Of a DNA stretch of 64,000 bases, positions 46,743 to 56,107 are shown piece after piece. Origin of the DNA: Halalkalibacter alkalisediminis (GTDB taxonomy: Bacteria; Bacillota; Bacilli; Bacillales; Bacillaceae_D); contig NZ_JAQQWT010000012.1 of NCBI RefSeq assembly GCF_028610705.1, positions 33,289 through 97,288 of the forward strand. The letters are read 5' to 3'. The notes beneath the pieces were generated by a model. The model made no database searches. It was not told the DNA's origin and worked only from the letters and a program-made list of their open reading frames with translations. The position numbers and the translations under genes were made by a program. Each line of letters begins with the position of its first letter. Positions within the stretch are counted from its first letter, which is position 1.

Positions 46743-48050
46743 TCATTGAACCACTCTTTCTCTCCCCCGTACAGTTCCTTCCCCTTCCTTACCAAACTCA
46801 GGGTAAACCTTTCTAACTACGGAAGGTCTAGCTAGAACAAGAACAACACTAATCAGAAGCAAAGCAGATAAAGTGAGAATCCACTGTGCCGGAAAAAGAT
46901 CGTATAGGAAGCCATACAAGATCATACCTAAAGGCATTAACGCCATCGCACACGTTTCGATGATTGAAAAAACACGTCCTTTATACTCATCATCAATTTG
47001 TTTTTGGAGCATAACTTGCAAAGGAGTATTTACAACCATAATTATCATTCCGAAGAAGAGCATGACAACTAAATAATAAACAAAAATAGAATTATATGTC
47101 ATTGAGATAGTTAAAGGCACTGAAATACTACCCATAATAACGCCAAGCGCCATAATGCCTCTTTTTGAAACGATCAGTGGAAATTTCACTTCTTTTCTCA
47201 CCGAATAAAAAAGCGACATCAGAAGCATACCGACTGCAAAGGCACCTTGTGTCGAGCCAAAATGCTGGGAATCCATTTTCAGAGTTTCAATAAGGATAAA
47301 TGAATAGCCAACTTCAAACGCTCCAAACAAGAAATTTACGAGAAAAGAGATCCAGATAATTGTTAAGAGAATGGGTTGAAGTCTTAGATAACGAACTCCA
47401 GCTTTCATGCTTTGCCACATCGATTCCTTACCCACGTCTTCTCCCCCCTCTTTAGCCTTTGAGTAAAGAGTAAAATTCATCGTTGATTCAAGAATGACGG
47501 CAATAATCGAAGCAGCCATATAGATGATGAGAAATAACTCCATGGAAACAGCTCCATATAATAACCCACCCGCCGCAGGACTTCCGATCGCAGCAAAAGA
47601 GATCGCCATTTGATTCAAGGACATTGCTTTTTGGATACGAGCTTGATCCACAAGGCCAGTAATCGAAGAGGTAAAGGTAACACCTGAAAACATCGAAGTA
47701 AGGGACAAAATACAGGTCGTTATATAAATTGCGGCAAGAGAGAGACCTGACATTACCGTGGTCACAAGTAACCCAGCAATCGTTAATGTTGTCGCAATTT
47801 GTGAGACAATGATAATCATTTTTTTCGAGTAGCGATCAACAAAAAATCCAGCAAATGGAGCCGCTATCGTACGCGGCAAAATGTTACAGACAAGGTTTAA
47901 GGCAAAGCTTGTTGCCGAACCCGTCATTTGCAAAATATAAAAACTAATGGCAAAAGCATAGATTTGCGTACCAAAAGAAGAAATCAGTTTACTAATGGTA
48001 AAGGTATACAAATGGTAGGTTGCTTTTTTTAGCTTGAGAGCCTCATTCAT
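46743..48050 (-). CDS. MFS transporter
   Basis: About 435 residues, twelve hydrophobic segments. FVDRYSKKMIIIVSQ near 68 is the loop 2-3 motif A variant; long central loop TLYSKAKEGGEDVGKESMWQ separates the halves. Resembles macrolide-efflux-like (MefA/YfiS) exporters. I choose the ATG at 48050 with GTGGGGA upstream; the frame extends further but through the operator. Divergent from the HTH-TPR regulator, sharing three palindromic operators. Confidence 0.88.
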   Translation of the reverse strand: MNEALKLKKATYHLYTFTISKLISSFGTQIYAFAISFYILQMTGSATSFALNLVCNILPRTIAAPFAGFFVDRYSKKMIIIVSQIATTLTIAGLLVTTVMSGLSLAAIYITTCILSLTSMFSGVTFTSSITGLVDQARIQKAMSLNQMAISFAAIGSPAAGGLLYGAVSMELFLIIYMAASIIAVILESTMNFTLYSKAKEGGEDVGKESMWQSMKAGVRYLRLQPILLTIIWISFLVNFLFGAFEVGYSFILIETLKMDSQHFGSTQGAFAVGMLLMSLFYSVRKEVKFPLIVSKRGIMALGVIMGSISVPLTISMTYNSIFVYYLVVMLFFGMIIMVVNTPLQVMLQKQIDDEYKGRVFSIIETCAMALMPLGMILYGFLYDLFPAQWILTLSALLLISVVLVLARPSVVRKVYPEFGKEGEGTVRGRERVVQ

Positions 48051-48070
48051 TAAAATTCCCCACTTCATAA

Positions 48071-48218
48071 GTTTAATTAAATTAAACAAATCATAACATA
48101 GCCTTTCTCGTCTTTTCAAGATAAAGTTTAATTAAATTAAACAAATGATGTTTTTGCCTAGTGTCCCTTTTATTCAGTGTTTATTTGTCAGCCACTGAGA
48201 AGTTCAATATAATTAAAC
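48071..48218. promoter_or_regulatory. Three palindromic operators between MFS gene and regulator
   Basis: GTTTAATTAAATTAAAC occurs perfectly at 48071-48087 and 48126-48142, and as GTTCAATATAATTAAAC at 48202-48218. Each is a 17-bp palindrome around one central base. Copies one and two lie in front of the transporter, copy three 29 bases before the regulator start, the layout of an autoregulated divergent pair. Confidence 0.8.
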
Positions 48219-48246
48219 TAACGAGACAAGGAGAGTGCCATATTAC

Positions 48247-49464
48247 ATGCTTGGAGACCGAATACGAACATTAAGAAAACAAAATAAGTTGACGCTAGAG
48301 GCACTTGCTGGGGACAAGTTAACAAAAGGCATGCTCAGCCTTATCGAAAACAACAAAGCGAAGCCATCGATGGAAAGCTTAACGTACATTGCAGAGCGTC
48401 TGGAAGTAGATGTTAGTGATCTTTTAGATGAAGTGAGCGTCCAGGAATTGCGGAATATATTAGAGAAAGCTGAAAAAATCTATAACGATAATATCGATCC
48501 ATTATCTGATAAATATAAACAGCTAATTACTCTCATCGAACCACATATCCAACATCTTACCCAAGGTTATGAATCAGCACGTTTACTAGACATCTATGGA
48601 CGCAGTCTTTTTCATGACAAAAAGGATGGATGGCAACCATATTGTAATAGAGCTTCTCATATGTATGATCAAATGAATCTAACAAGTCAACGTGCTTTGG
48701 TCAGTACTTTTAGAGTGCAAGCAAAATTTTTCAATCATGACTATTTTGACGCTTTGCAGTTATTTCTTGCAGAGCGTAAAGAAATCGAGACCCATCACGC
48801 TTATATCGATCCATTGACACAACTAGACTTAGATTATTATGAGGCGATCTTACAGTATGCTGTAGGGGATTCGACGTCAGCGGTACGGATTATGGAAAAG
48901 GCCATCGCCTTTTCAAAGGAAAAAAAGATTTTCTATCTAGTAAGCGATTTATATAGACTGGCTGCTGCGCATGGAATGATGACAGGCGCAGCCGAGAAAA
49001 GAGAGTTTTATAAGAAGAAGTTAAAACAATATGCAGAATTCGCTGATGATACAGAGCTAATGCTCTTTTATGATCTCCTTACAGTTATGACGCTCATTAA
49101 TGAGGAACAAGATTACAAAAAAGCACTAGCTATGATTGATCCTAACTTAGCAAACCCACAAAAGAGAGATTCGTACGGACCTTGGTTTTCCCTTGAAAAA
49201 GGAAAAGCATTATTCCATTTAGGTCAGTTGGAAGAGGCACTCGAGTGGTTAAATAAAGTGGAAGTTCCTACTTATATTCACCATCCATTTGATTTATCGA
49301 TTCTTTATATCAAGGATGCGTATATTGCCCTTTGTTATCTTGAACTCGGGAAACAAAAGAAGGCAATTACTTTTTCCAAAGTTGCGATGGAGCATTTTGA
49401 TCCCCTCCCCGATACATCATTCAAACAATTTTGTATAGAAGCATACGAAAAGATTAATCAATAA
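48247..49464 (+). CDS. XRE-type HTH regulator with TPR-like C-terminal domain
   Basis: 405 residues. N-terminal HTH (GDRIRTLRKQNKLTLEALAG, then KGMLSLIENNKAKPSMESL) followed by about 330 residues of helical repeats of TPR type (for example YEAILQYAVGDSTSAVRIME, KGKALFHLGQLEEALEWLNK). This is the architecture of RRNPP peptide-sensing regulators such as NprR, but no signal-peptide gene was found next to it. ATG 48247 is preferred over GTG 48235, which lies against the AAGGAG site. Likely controls itself and the MFS gene through the shared palindromes. Confidence 0.85.
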   Translation: MLGDRIRTLRKQNKLTLEALAGDKLTKGMLSLIENNKAKPSMESLTYIAERLEVDVSDLLDEVSVQELRNILEKAEKIYNDNIDPLSDKYKQLITLIEPHIQHLTQGYESARLLDIYGRSLFHDKKDGWQPYCNRASHMYDQMNLTSQRALVSTFRVQAKFFNHDYFDALQLFLAERKEIETHHAYIDPLTQLDLDYYEAILQYAVGDSTSAVRIMEKAIAFSKEKKIFYLVSDLYRLAAAHGMMTGAAEKREFYKKKLKQYAEFADDTELMLFYDLLTVMTLINEEQDYKKALAMIDPNLANPQKRDSYGPWFSLEKGKALFHLGQLEEALEWLNKVEVPTYIHHPFDLSILYIKDAYIALCYLELGKQKKAITFSKVAMEHFDPLPDTSFKQFCIEAYEKINQ

Positions 49465-49469
49465 ATAAA

Positions 49470-49505
49470 GATGGAACTCAAAGCTTGTTAAGCTTAAGTT
49501 CCATC
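49470..49505 (+). terminator. Hairpin after the HTH-TPR gene
   Basis: GATGGAACT..AAGCTT / AAGCTT..AGTTCCATC with one mismatch; no T run. Confidence 0.6.
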
Positions 49506-49577
49506 CTAATCATTTAACTCAGCCGACCTTTTCTCCCATCAGAGCCTATCTCTAATGACAAAAACTCTAAAAACCTC

Positions 49578-49718
49578 CTAAATGTCAGCACCGACAATCC
49601 AAAGAGCACTAGAGATAATCCCATCGTACTTAGTTCCCCTAAAACCTAATGCGAGTAGCGCTCGAAAACCCGCTATACCTACAAAGAGAACGGTTACTAT
49701 AATCGCTACCACGCTCAT
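49578..49718 (-). CDS. 46-residue membrane protein, unknown
   Basis: MSVVAIIVTVLFVGIAGFRA begins the first of two hydrophobic segments; the second is GIISSALWIVGADI. GAGAGGAAG precedes the ATG. Similar in look to small Bacillus membrane peptides; family unknown. Confidence 0.5.
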   Translation of the reverse strand: MSVVAIIVTVLFVGIAGFRALLALGFRGTKYDGIISSALWIVGADI

Positions 49719-49773
49719 ACTTCCTCTCCACTCACCTAGATTTAACGATCATTTCTTGCTCATTGCTCCCTAG

Positions 49774-50243
49774 TTAAATAGAAGGCTTTGACATATCCAT
49801 CATGCTTGAAAACCCAATATTTTCATAGACTCATCCTCCACTAGAACTTGCCCAAAGTCTTGCTCGGTTTGCTCCTTTTTCTTTAAGCCAATCACAAACT
49901 TCCTCTACCAACTTAGAGGCTAAGCCATTATTACGATGTTGCTCTACCGTATATACGTTTATGATCCAACCAAAAAGGCTTTGTTCTTCAGCAAGTGGAA
50001 AAGCATACTCCATTTTAAGAAGACCACCCGCACAAGCAACAATCGCTCCATCTTTATCGATCGCAACTTTAAATAAGAGTTGGTTCATCTCACTTTCATC
50101 TAAAAATAACTGCTTTACTCTCTCAAGCTTATGCAAATCTGGTTTAGGTATGTTATCAACTTCTCCCATTTCAATAGCCATCTGAAACCAGAAATCTGCA
50201 ACAGTTTTAATTCATCCCATGTAGCCGAGTGAGTTTCCTACAT
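49774..50243 (-). pseudogene. GNAT acetyltransferase with three lesions
   Basis: From ATG 50243 (site GGGAGG) the second codon is TAG, then ETHSATWDELK; a missing A in the run after GAATTA shifts into TVADFWFQMAIEMGEVDNIP; then a good GNAT core (INVYTVEQHRNNGLASKLVE) runs to SSSGG, where TGA precedes VYENIGFSSMMD. Three independent defects mean a true pseudogene. The TGA replaces an ordinary residue, probably Arg (CGA). Confidence 0.78.
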
Positions 50244-50425
50244 ATGAAAACCTCCCTACCTTTCCATCTTAGCCTCCTATAGACATTGGTCTATTGTTTG
50301 CAAACTGTTAAGTCTAACCGAATCATGAACCTCTTCTATTTATCTCTTAAGAGTAACTTCTCCTATAGGATACTACCATTATTTAGCAGTTCCACTTCTT
50401 CGTGACCTTTAACACCACGTCGGAT

Positions 50426-50470
50426 AGTAAGCAAAGCCACTCTTTGAATAAAAGAGTGGCTTTGCTTACT
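50426..50470. terminator. Long perfect palindrome, probable bidirectional terminator
   Basis: 20-bp arms AGTAAGCAAAGCCACTCTTT / AAAGAGTGGCTTTGCTTACT around a five-base loop, 55 bases downstream of the 50525-50827 gene. Confidence 0.7.
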
Positions 50471-50524
50471 ATGAATTTATTCCTTAGTGTTTTCCTATCA
50501 TTCTCGTATGACAAGGTTTCTTGC

Positions 50525-50827
50525 TTACTTATCTTTTATTTTTTCATGAATGCTTTCTAGTTCTTCTAAAGAAAGGTTACTGAGTGAGTTTTTAATTTCT
50601 TCTTCTATTTGTTTTCTATTACTTTCTCGGTATTGATCCCACCATTCCCGTAAGCCTTCTGTATGATCAAATAAGTATTCAATGTCGATTTCTTCTATTT
50701 CATCATCTGATAAATAATTCAGTACAGCAGCTAACATCCGGTTAAGCTCTTTCACCTCAGATGAACGATCTTCTATAAGCTCATCCGTTTCCGTATCCTC
50801 TATAGTTGTAGCAGCTTTTCGCGCCAT
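50525..50827 (-). CDS. Acidic hypothetical protein
   Basis: 100 residues, very acidic, mostly helical (VKELNRMLAAVLNYLSDDEI, LSNLSLEELESIHEKIKDK). No membrane segment or cysteine. AAGGAGGGG precedes the ATG. Conserved-looking but not recognised. Confidence 0.65.
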   Translation of the reverse strand: MARKAATTIEDTETDELIEDRSSEVKELNRMLAAVLNYLSDDEIEEIDIEYLFDHTEGLREWWDQYRESNRKQIEEEIKNSLSNLSLEELESIHEKIKDK

Positions 50828-51131
50828 CCTTTCCCCTCCTTAATTTTGATATACAGGTTAGTATTACCAAAAAAACCATACTCATTAGCCATTCCGCGAA
50901 TTTCATACGGGATCCTATATTTTTTACCGACAAGACCATTTATCATAACCATCAAAGGCCCCACTGCTCGAACCCTACTCTAATCCCATACTAAAAACCT
51001 ATTAAATCACCTATTAATTTCTAATTATTGATTCCTCCAATAAAGATTTTAGACTAATTACCTATTAAATAATTTAAATTTTTAAAATAAATAGTATAAT
51101 ACGTGTAAATCTCTGTAGGAGGCGGAAGGAT
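50828..51131. other. Intergenic stretch
   Basis: About 300 A+T-rich bases. TATAAT near 51097-51102 is probably the minus-10 box of the 51132 ORF. Nothing else seen. Confidence 0.5.
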
Positions 51132-51284
51132 ATGAGTAAACAAAAAGAACCAATGACCTATTTTAATGGAAAAGGATTAAAGAACTTAAAACCTTTAAAT
51201 AAAAGGACAAATCCAGAATGGTTGAATAAACCGCAGCACTTAAGAGCATGTGTGAAATATCCTATTTTCCCTTATTCAACCTAA
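51132..51284 (+). CDS. 50-residue basic peptide, unknown
   Basis: MSKQKEPMTYFNGKGLKNLK then PLNKRTNPEWLNKPQHLRAC and VKYPIFPYST. AGGAGGCGGAAGG before the ATG, TATAAT upstream. Strongly basic, one cysteine, no membrane segment. Not recognised. Confidence 0.5.
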   Translation: MSKQKEPMTYFNGKGLKNLKPLNKRTNPEWLNKPQHLRACVKYPIFPYST

Positions 51285-51446
51285 TTTGAGAATCAGAAAA
51301 AAACTTAATAGACACTGTCTTTTACTATATTTTAAAAATTGATTCAAGAAACTTAAACACTTCTATAGAATACTCGCAAGAGTACAAGCACAATAGAAAA
51401 AACAGGGATCGTCTACCATCATCCCTGTTCCAGTTCTTATTTCTTA

Positions 51447-52073
51447 TTAAAATTCCTTCGCTACTGCTACAGCTTTTTCAAGTCCCTCTTCAATAATGGT
51501 CTCAGCTTGATCTCGATATTGATTGTGACCTTCAATGATTACAGTAGAAATGTCCTCAACACCCCAGAAACTTAGCATGGTATTGACATAGTTAACTGCC
51601 ATTTCAGCTGATTGAGCTGGGCCTTCTGAATATACGCCTCCTCTTGCATTTAAAAGAGCAACTTTTTTATCAGTTAGTAAGCCAACTGGACCTTCTGCCG
51701 TATAGCTGAATGTTTTCCCTGCTTGTGCCAAGTAATCTAAATACGTGTGCAAAACAGCTGGGACCGTGAAATTCCATAGTGGAAAGGCGATGACTACTTT
51801 ATCAGCCTCAATGAATTGATTTAAGTATTGATTAACTAGAGTAGTAGCTTCTTGTTCAGCAGGTGTTAATTCCATCCCTTTTGAAAGTTTAAACATTCCA
51901 TTGATTTTATCCGTGTCATAATAAGGTAAATTTTCTTCAAATAAATCTAGTTCTGTAATAGTATCCTCTGGATTTGCTGCTTGATAGCTCTCTAAAAAGG
52001 TGTGATAAAGCTTAACGCTTACCGCCTGTTCGATTGGTCGTGAATTTGCTTTAATGAATAATACCTTTGCCAT
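51447..52073 (-). CDS. azoR: FMN-dependent NADH-azoreductase
   Basis: 208 residues, flavodoxin-like fold. AKVLFIKANSRPIEQAVSVK opens with the FMN phosphate loop (the SxRP loop), AFPLWNFTVPAVLHTYLDYL near 95 is the conserved PxWNF-P isoalloxazine site, and LLNARGGVYSEGPAQSAE the second FMN loop. Reduces azo compounds and quinones by NADH. ATG 52073 has TAGGAGG upstream; the longer ORF start crosses an operator-like site. Probably once controlled by the adjacent MarR-like gene. Confidence 0.93.
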   Translation of the reverse strand: MAKVLFIKANSRPIEQAVSVKLYHTFLESYQAANPEDTITELDLFEENLPYYDTDKINGMFKLSKGMELTPAEQEATTLVNQYLNQFIEADKVVIAFPLWNFTVPAVLHTYLDYLAQAGKTFSYTAEGPVGLLTDKKVALLNARGGVYSEGPAQSAEMAVNYVNTMLSFWGVEDISTVIIEGHNQYRDQAETIIEEGLEKAVAVAKEF

Positions 52074-52100
52074 TTTGAAAGACCTCCTAGAATCTAAAAA

Positions 52101-52148
52101 AAGTTGTTGTAGCAACTACTCGTTTTAATCAAGTTGATATAGCAACAT
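52101..52148. promoter_or_regulatory. Repeated GTTG-N-CAAC operator-like sites before azoR
   Basis: GTTGTTGTAGCAACTAC (about 52102-52118) and AGTTGATATAGCAACAT (about 52132-52148) share a GTTG...TAGCAAC core; AGTTGCTATAC near 52616 upstream of the MarR relic is similar. Such dyads are typical of MarR/DUF24 regulators. Exact consensus is inferred. Confidence 0.55.
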
Positions 52149-52165
52149 TTTTATCTAAATATCGA

Positions 52166-52606
52166 CTACAACGAGCTTCGGACATTCTCTTTCATTATTA
52201 AGAGCAATCTTTCTAGCTCCATGAGTTTTTCATTTGAAATCCCTTTACAAACGATGGCATTAAACTCCTCAGTAATCGGAAGAATCTTTTCGCCTAGCTC
52301 TTTCCCTTGCTTAGTAAGAAATAACTTTACAGACCTTCGATCATCCTTACAATGACTCCTGATAATAAAGCCCTTCTTCTCCAGGCTCGAAGGCATTCTT
52401 GCGATATTCGTCTTGTCTTATTAAGTTTATCTACCAAATAATGCTGAGTTAATTCATCTTATTCCCATACAAGCATTTATAATCAAATTCTGCTGAGGTG
52501 CGAGATTAAAAAGCGCTAGTTTTGACTTCACAAAACTAAACAGAAGCAAATCTGTTCTATGAATTTTTATGCCGATATAGTCCTGAAAAGATAATTTCAA
52601 ATGCAT
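52166..52606 (-). pseudogene. MarR family regulator, frameshifted
   Basis: ATG 52606 begins MHLKLSFQDYIGIKIHRTDL; readable to NLAPQQNLIINAC, then a frame change, a TAA in WE-stop-DELTQHYLVDKLNK, then another change into DKTNIARMPSSLEKKGFIIR and SHCKDDRRSVKLFLTKQGK, the wing and C-terminal helix of MarR. At least three lesions, so no functional repressor. It lies just upstream of azoR on the same strand. Confidence 0.78.
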
Positions 52607-52737
52607 TCTCTTTTAGTTGCTATACATACCAATTACAAAATTAAGTATAGTTAATGTCCTCGTTGTTGTCAATTTAAAAGCTAGTAGAATATTTAACTTA
52701 ATTTGAGTTGGGAAATTTGCCTCAGTTCTTTAATCAT

Positions 52738-52890
52738 TTAAGGATTCATTTCGCTTCTTTGACGCCCTTTTCCATCTCTCTTCTCTGTTTTACGCTTCAT
52801 TCTACTTAACATATTCTTGTTTAGGTGACCCATATTGAAGAACAAGGAGCTTCTCGAAATAAATTCCCCGTTTTTTGACAACTTTTTCAT
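52738..52890 (-). CDS. 50-residue basic hypothetical protein
   Basis: MKKLSKNGEFISRSSLFFNM then highly basic KNMLSRMKRKTEKRDGKGRQ. ATG 52890 chosen because GAGGGGGAGACGG precedes it. No membrane segment. Divergent from the YppC-like gene. Unknown. Confidence 0.5.
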   Translation of the reverse strand: MKKLSKNGEFISRSSLFFNMGHLNKNMLSRMKRKTEKRDGKGRQRSEMNP

Positions 52891-52990
52891 CCGTCTCCCC
52901 CTCATAAACCCATAGTCATATAGGCAGCTATCCATTTTCTAAACGGATCTTCTTCTTCTCACATAAGGTACAAAAAGGAGGAGTTTGATC

Positions 52991-54205
52991 TTGGATCTCA
53001 TCAAAAAAATCTCTCAAATCCCTAACATCATTAAGCAATCCGCCATTCATAAATTCGAAAAAAAACACTATCAATCAAAAATTCACCCAAGCGGTTTTGA
53101 TCTTTCCATTCATTCAGCCACTCTCAAAGAGTTAAAAAACACAATTCTAACGCAACTCGTTCACCACAAAATAACTCTATCAGTCTTATCAACTGATGAA
53201 CAAAACCTGATCAATCAACTAAAAAAGAAAGTTACATTAGCAAATCAAAACAATGTCACTCGAACCAATGCCTATTTTCAAATTTATGAAAACCATCCTG
53301 AACTCCATTGGGCGTTGCTCGCACATCTTGTTTCGAGAAATGGTGGTTGGAACATGACTGATCTTCAAGGTGGGTTAACTGATGTTCTCACATCAGAAAG
53401 ACAGAAAGCATTTTTTATGTTTTTAGAGTCTGCTAATGCACTCATTTTTTATGATGCTTATCCGCAACTTTTACTATACGAAGAAAGCAAAAAACAAAAG
53501 AAGAATCTATTCCATCTTCTTCCTCATTTTCACGTTTCCAGCTTTATGAAGCCTATTTGGGATCATTTTTTCATTTCAAACGAGTCAAATCTGATCACTG
53601 TGGCATTGATCATCAATGAACAACATTACATTGAATCGCGCATCATCCAAAATTCATATTATAAGGAACACGTTTTAGATACTCTTCTATTTCAAGCTCA
53701 AGAGCTTTTCCAAATGACTCAAGTTTTGTTTCCTTTTCAATACAAAAAGAAGAAAACTAGATTGGCTGGCTTTTCTTTAGCTGATTTTGCTTCTGTTTAC
53801 AAGCGGATTCAATTTGGCAAAAAACTTTATGCTATGCTCTTTGGAATCAGTCCTCTTTATGATAATATTTACACGTTTGCCAAAGAAAATCGCCACACTG
53901 GTTCTAGAAGTGATTATTGGCCAACCACCTTTTCCACAAGAAACGATGATTCCACAAAAGGAGGAACATCTTGTGGACTAAGAGAGCGAATGTATAGCCC
54001 TTCTTTAGAGGACGCGTGGGCTGATGTTCACCATACATTCACCAATTACCGTGACTGGTATTCCCCAGGGAATTCAGATGTATTTTCATTTTTTAATCAA
54101 AGCGATATCCCTCATTCTTTTGATATTACAGCCGATTATTGTCGCAGTTTACAAAAGCTGTACGTAGCTTCACTAGCTTATAAAAAAACGGAAAAGTGGC
54201 TTTAA
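52991..54205 (+). CDS. DUF2515 family protein (YppC-like)
   Basis: About 404 residues; TTG at 52991 has AGGAGG nine bases upstream, the alternative TTG at 52985 is too close to it. Family blocks: NVTRTNAYFQIYENHPELHW near 95, LVSRNGGWNMTDLQGG near 118, SANALIFYDAYPQLL near 150, and the C-terminal SLEDAWADVHHTF. Function of the family is not known. Confidence 0.85.
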   Translation: MDLIKKISQIPNIIKQSAIHKFEKKHYQSKIHPSGFDLSIHSATLKELKNTILTQLVHHKITLSVLSTDEQNLINQLKKKVTLANQNNVTRTNAYFQIYENHPELHWALLAHLVSRNGGWNMTDLQGGLTDVLTSERQKAFFMFLESANALIFYDAYPQLLLYEESKKQKKNLFHLLPHFHVSSFMKPIWDHFFISNESNLITVALIINEQHYIESRIIQNSYYKEHVLDTLLFQAQELFQMTQVLFPFQYKKKKTRLAGFSLADFASVYKRIQFGKKLYAMLFGISPLYDNIYTFAKENRHTGSRSDYWPTTFSTRNDDSTKGGTSCGLRERMYSPSLEDAWADVHHTFTNYRDWYSPGNSDVFSFFNQSDIPHSFDITADYCRSLQKLYVASLAYKKTEKWL

Positions 54206-54208
54206 TTC

Positions 54209-54246
54209 AAAAAAAGAAGCTGTTCCATAACTGGATTTCAGCTTCT
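54209..54246 (-). terminator. Terminator of the DHA2 exporter gene
   Basis: Minus-strand AGAAGCTG / CAGCTTCT stem with T run. Confidence 0.75.
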
Positions 54247-54259
54247 CATTTATTCCATT

Positions 54260-55684
54260 CTAGTTTGATTTTAAAGGTTGTGAATCCAATGTTTCTTCTC
54301 CTGGCTTGGTATACTTTACAAAAAACGAAGTAATCAGTCCGATTAACGAAAGAACTGCTACCACCATAAAGGCCATATTCGCTCCGTGAATATCCGGATA
54401 AGCGATGTCCGGACGTTGCTCACTCTGTAAAGTGACCGTTGTCATGACCGTGACTAGAATTGCCGTCCCTACAGAAGCGGCAATCATCCGCATGGTGTTA
54501 TCCATAGCCGCACCATGTGGAATCAACCGTTTCGGCACCTGATTAAGAGCAGCTGTCTGAATAGGCATCAATATCATGACGAGTCCTAGCATCCTTACTG
54601 CGTACATGATCGTGATAAAAGCAAAGGATGTCTCTGGCCCTAAACGAATAAAACTAAATGAGGCAACCGTCTGAATTGATAAACCAATCATCACTAACCA
54701 TCTAGCACCAATTCGATCAAAAATCCGGCCGATAATCGGAGCCATGATCCCTGTTACAACTGCTCCAGGCAATAACGCAAGACCAGCTTCAAATGCTGTA
54801 AATTCTCTCATATTCTGCATAAATAATGGGACAAGTGTCTCTACCCCGATTAGTCCCATAAACGTAATCATCCCAATGATAACCGCAAACGGGAATACCG
54901 AGTATTGAAACACTCGAAATTCAAGCATCGGATGGGCCAACTTCAATTGTCTTGTGATAAACAAAACAAGGGCTACGATTCCAACACCAAGAGAGACTAG
55001 AGTAAGCATAGCCGTCCAGCCGTAGTTTCCAGCACTAGTAAACCCGTAAAGGAGCCCTCCAAACCCGAAAGAAGATAATATAATGGAAAGAACATCTACC
55101 TTAGGTCGAGTGACTTCCGTTACATTTTTCAATTTAAAAAAGGCAACGACAATATCAATTAGGGCAATTGGTAGAATAATAAAGAACAAAAGTCTCCATG
55201 AATAATGTCCCGTTATCCAACCTGAAAAGGCTGGTCCGATTGCCGGAGCAAATGATATAACGAGACCAATTAGTCCCATCGCTGCTCCTCGTTTGTTTAC
55301 GGGAAAGATCATTAAAAAGACCGTTGTCATCAGTGGCAGCATCACACCGGCTCCAGTTGATTGGATCACTCTTCCAAGAAGCAACACTTCAAAGTTCGGT
55401 GCAACCCCAGCCACTAATGTACCGAAAGCGAAGACACTCATTGCTGTAATAAAGAGCTGCCTCGTTGTAAACCGTTCTAATAAAAAAGCACTGATCGGAA
55501 TCATAATTCCATTTACAAGCATAAAGACAGTAGTAAGCCACTGTGCACTGTTTGCCGTCACACCCATTTCATCCATAATAGGCGGGATCGCGGTTATCAT
55601 CAAAGTCTGATTTAAAATGGCGATAAAAGATCCTGCAAGGAGAAGTACGACAATCGTCGACTTCTTATAACTCGTTGACTCCAT
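54260..55684 (-). CDS. MFS multidrug exporter, DHA2 (EmrB/QacA) family
   Basis: 474 residues with about 13-14 membrane segments. LLAGSFIAILNQTLMITAIP at the start, WLTTVFMLVNGIMIPISAFL, motif A-like LLERFTTRQLFI, motif C LGLVISFAPAIGPAFSGWI near 148. Proton-driven drug export is the family role. Stand-alone gene. Confidence 0.93.
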   Translation of the reverse strand: MESTSYKKSTIVVLLLAGSFIAILNQTLMITAIPPIMDEMGVTANSAQWLTTVFMLVNGIMIPISAFLLERFTTRQLFITAMSVFAFGTLVAGVAPNFEVLLLGRVIQSTGAGVMLPLMTTVFLMIFPVNKRGAAMGLIGLVISFAPAIGPAFSGWITGHYSWRLLFFIILPIALIDIVVAFFKLKNVTEVTRPKVDVLSIILSSFGFGGLLYGFTSAGNYGWTAMLTLVSLGVGIVALVLFITRQLKLAHPMLEFRVFQYSVFPFAVIIGMITFMGLIGVETLVPLFMQNMREFTAFEAGLALLPGAVVTGIMAPIIGRIFDRIGARWLVMIGLSIQTVASFSFIRLGPETSFAFITIMYAVRMLGLVMILMPIQTAALNQVPKRLIPHGAAMDNTMRMIAASVGTAILVTVMTTVTLQSEQRPDIAYPDIHGANMAFMVVAVLSLIGLITSFFVKYTKPGEETLDSQPLKSN

Positions 55685-56107
55685 TTATTTCCCTCTTTCC
55701 TTTATAAAAAAGATACTTTTACAGATTAAATGATTAGAGGCAATTAAGCTATGATTTGTTTTTACATTTTCCTTTCCGATGTATATTGGCACAAAAAAAG
55801 CTGTCGTCATGACAACTTCTTCTCTGGCAATCTGCTATTGCCGCCTTGAGATTTCATCATTACATAGATAATGATAAATAACAGCACTGAAGAACCTAGT
55901 CCAAATGCCAACTTAAGCATGAGATGTTTAAATTTTCTTATTATCTTTCGAGGTTCTCCCTCTTTCTCTATCGTAAAACAACCCCACTAACCCCTAAAAT
56001 AAAAAAGCATCATAAAAGTCGCCAATTTTTATTTCCATCTGCCTTTTGTTCATTCTTGTTTTCGAAATCATTCACCTTCTCCTTTTAGTGAATGATCGAA
56101 AAAATCA
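55685..56107. other. Intergenic stretch with possible tiny gene
   Basis: About 420 bases. On the minus strand 55920-55807 could encode a 37-residue membrane peptide (MLKLAFGLGSSVLLFIIIYV then MMKSQGG), closed by the hairpin AAGTTGTC / GACAGCTT plus seven T (about 55792-55817). The ATG lacks a ribosome site and the upstream frame contains AGAGGGAG without a start, so the gene may be decayed. Nothing else seen. Confidence 0.4.

Noticed and set aside
48247..49718. Small ORF 49578-49718 as the signal peptide of the HTH-TPR regulator
   Set aside because: It is on the opposite strand, has two membrane segments and no secretion-type propeptide layout.
49831..49833. In-frame TGA in the GNAT relic as another selenocysteine codon
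   Set aside because: It does not replace a catalytic Cys, no SECIS-like hairpin was seen after it, and the same gene has a stop at codon 2 and a frameshift.
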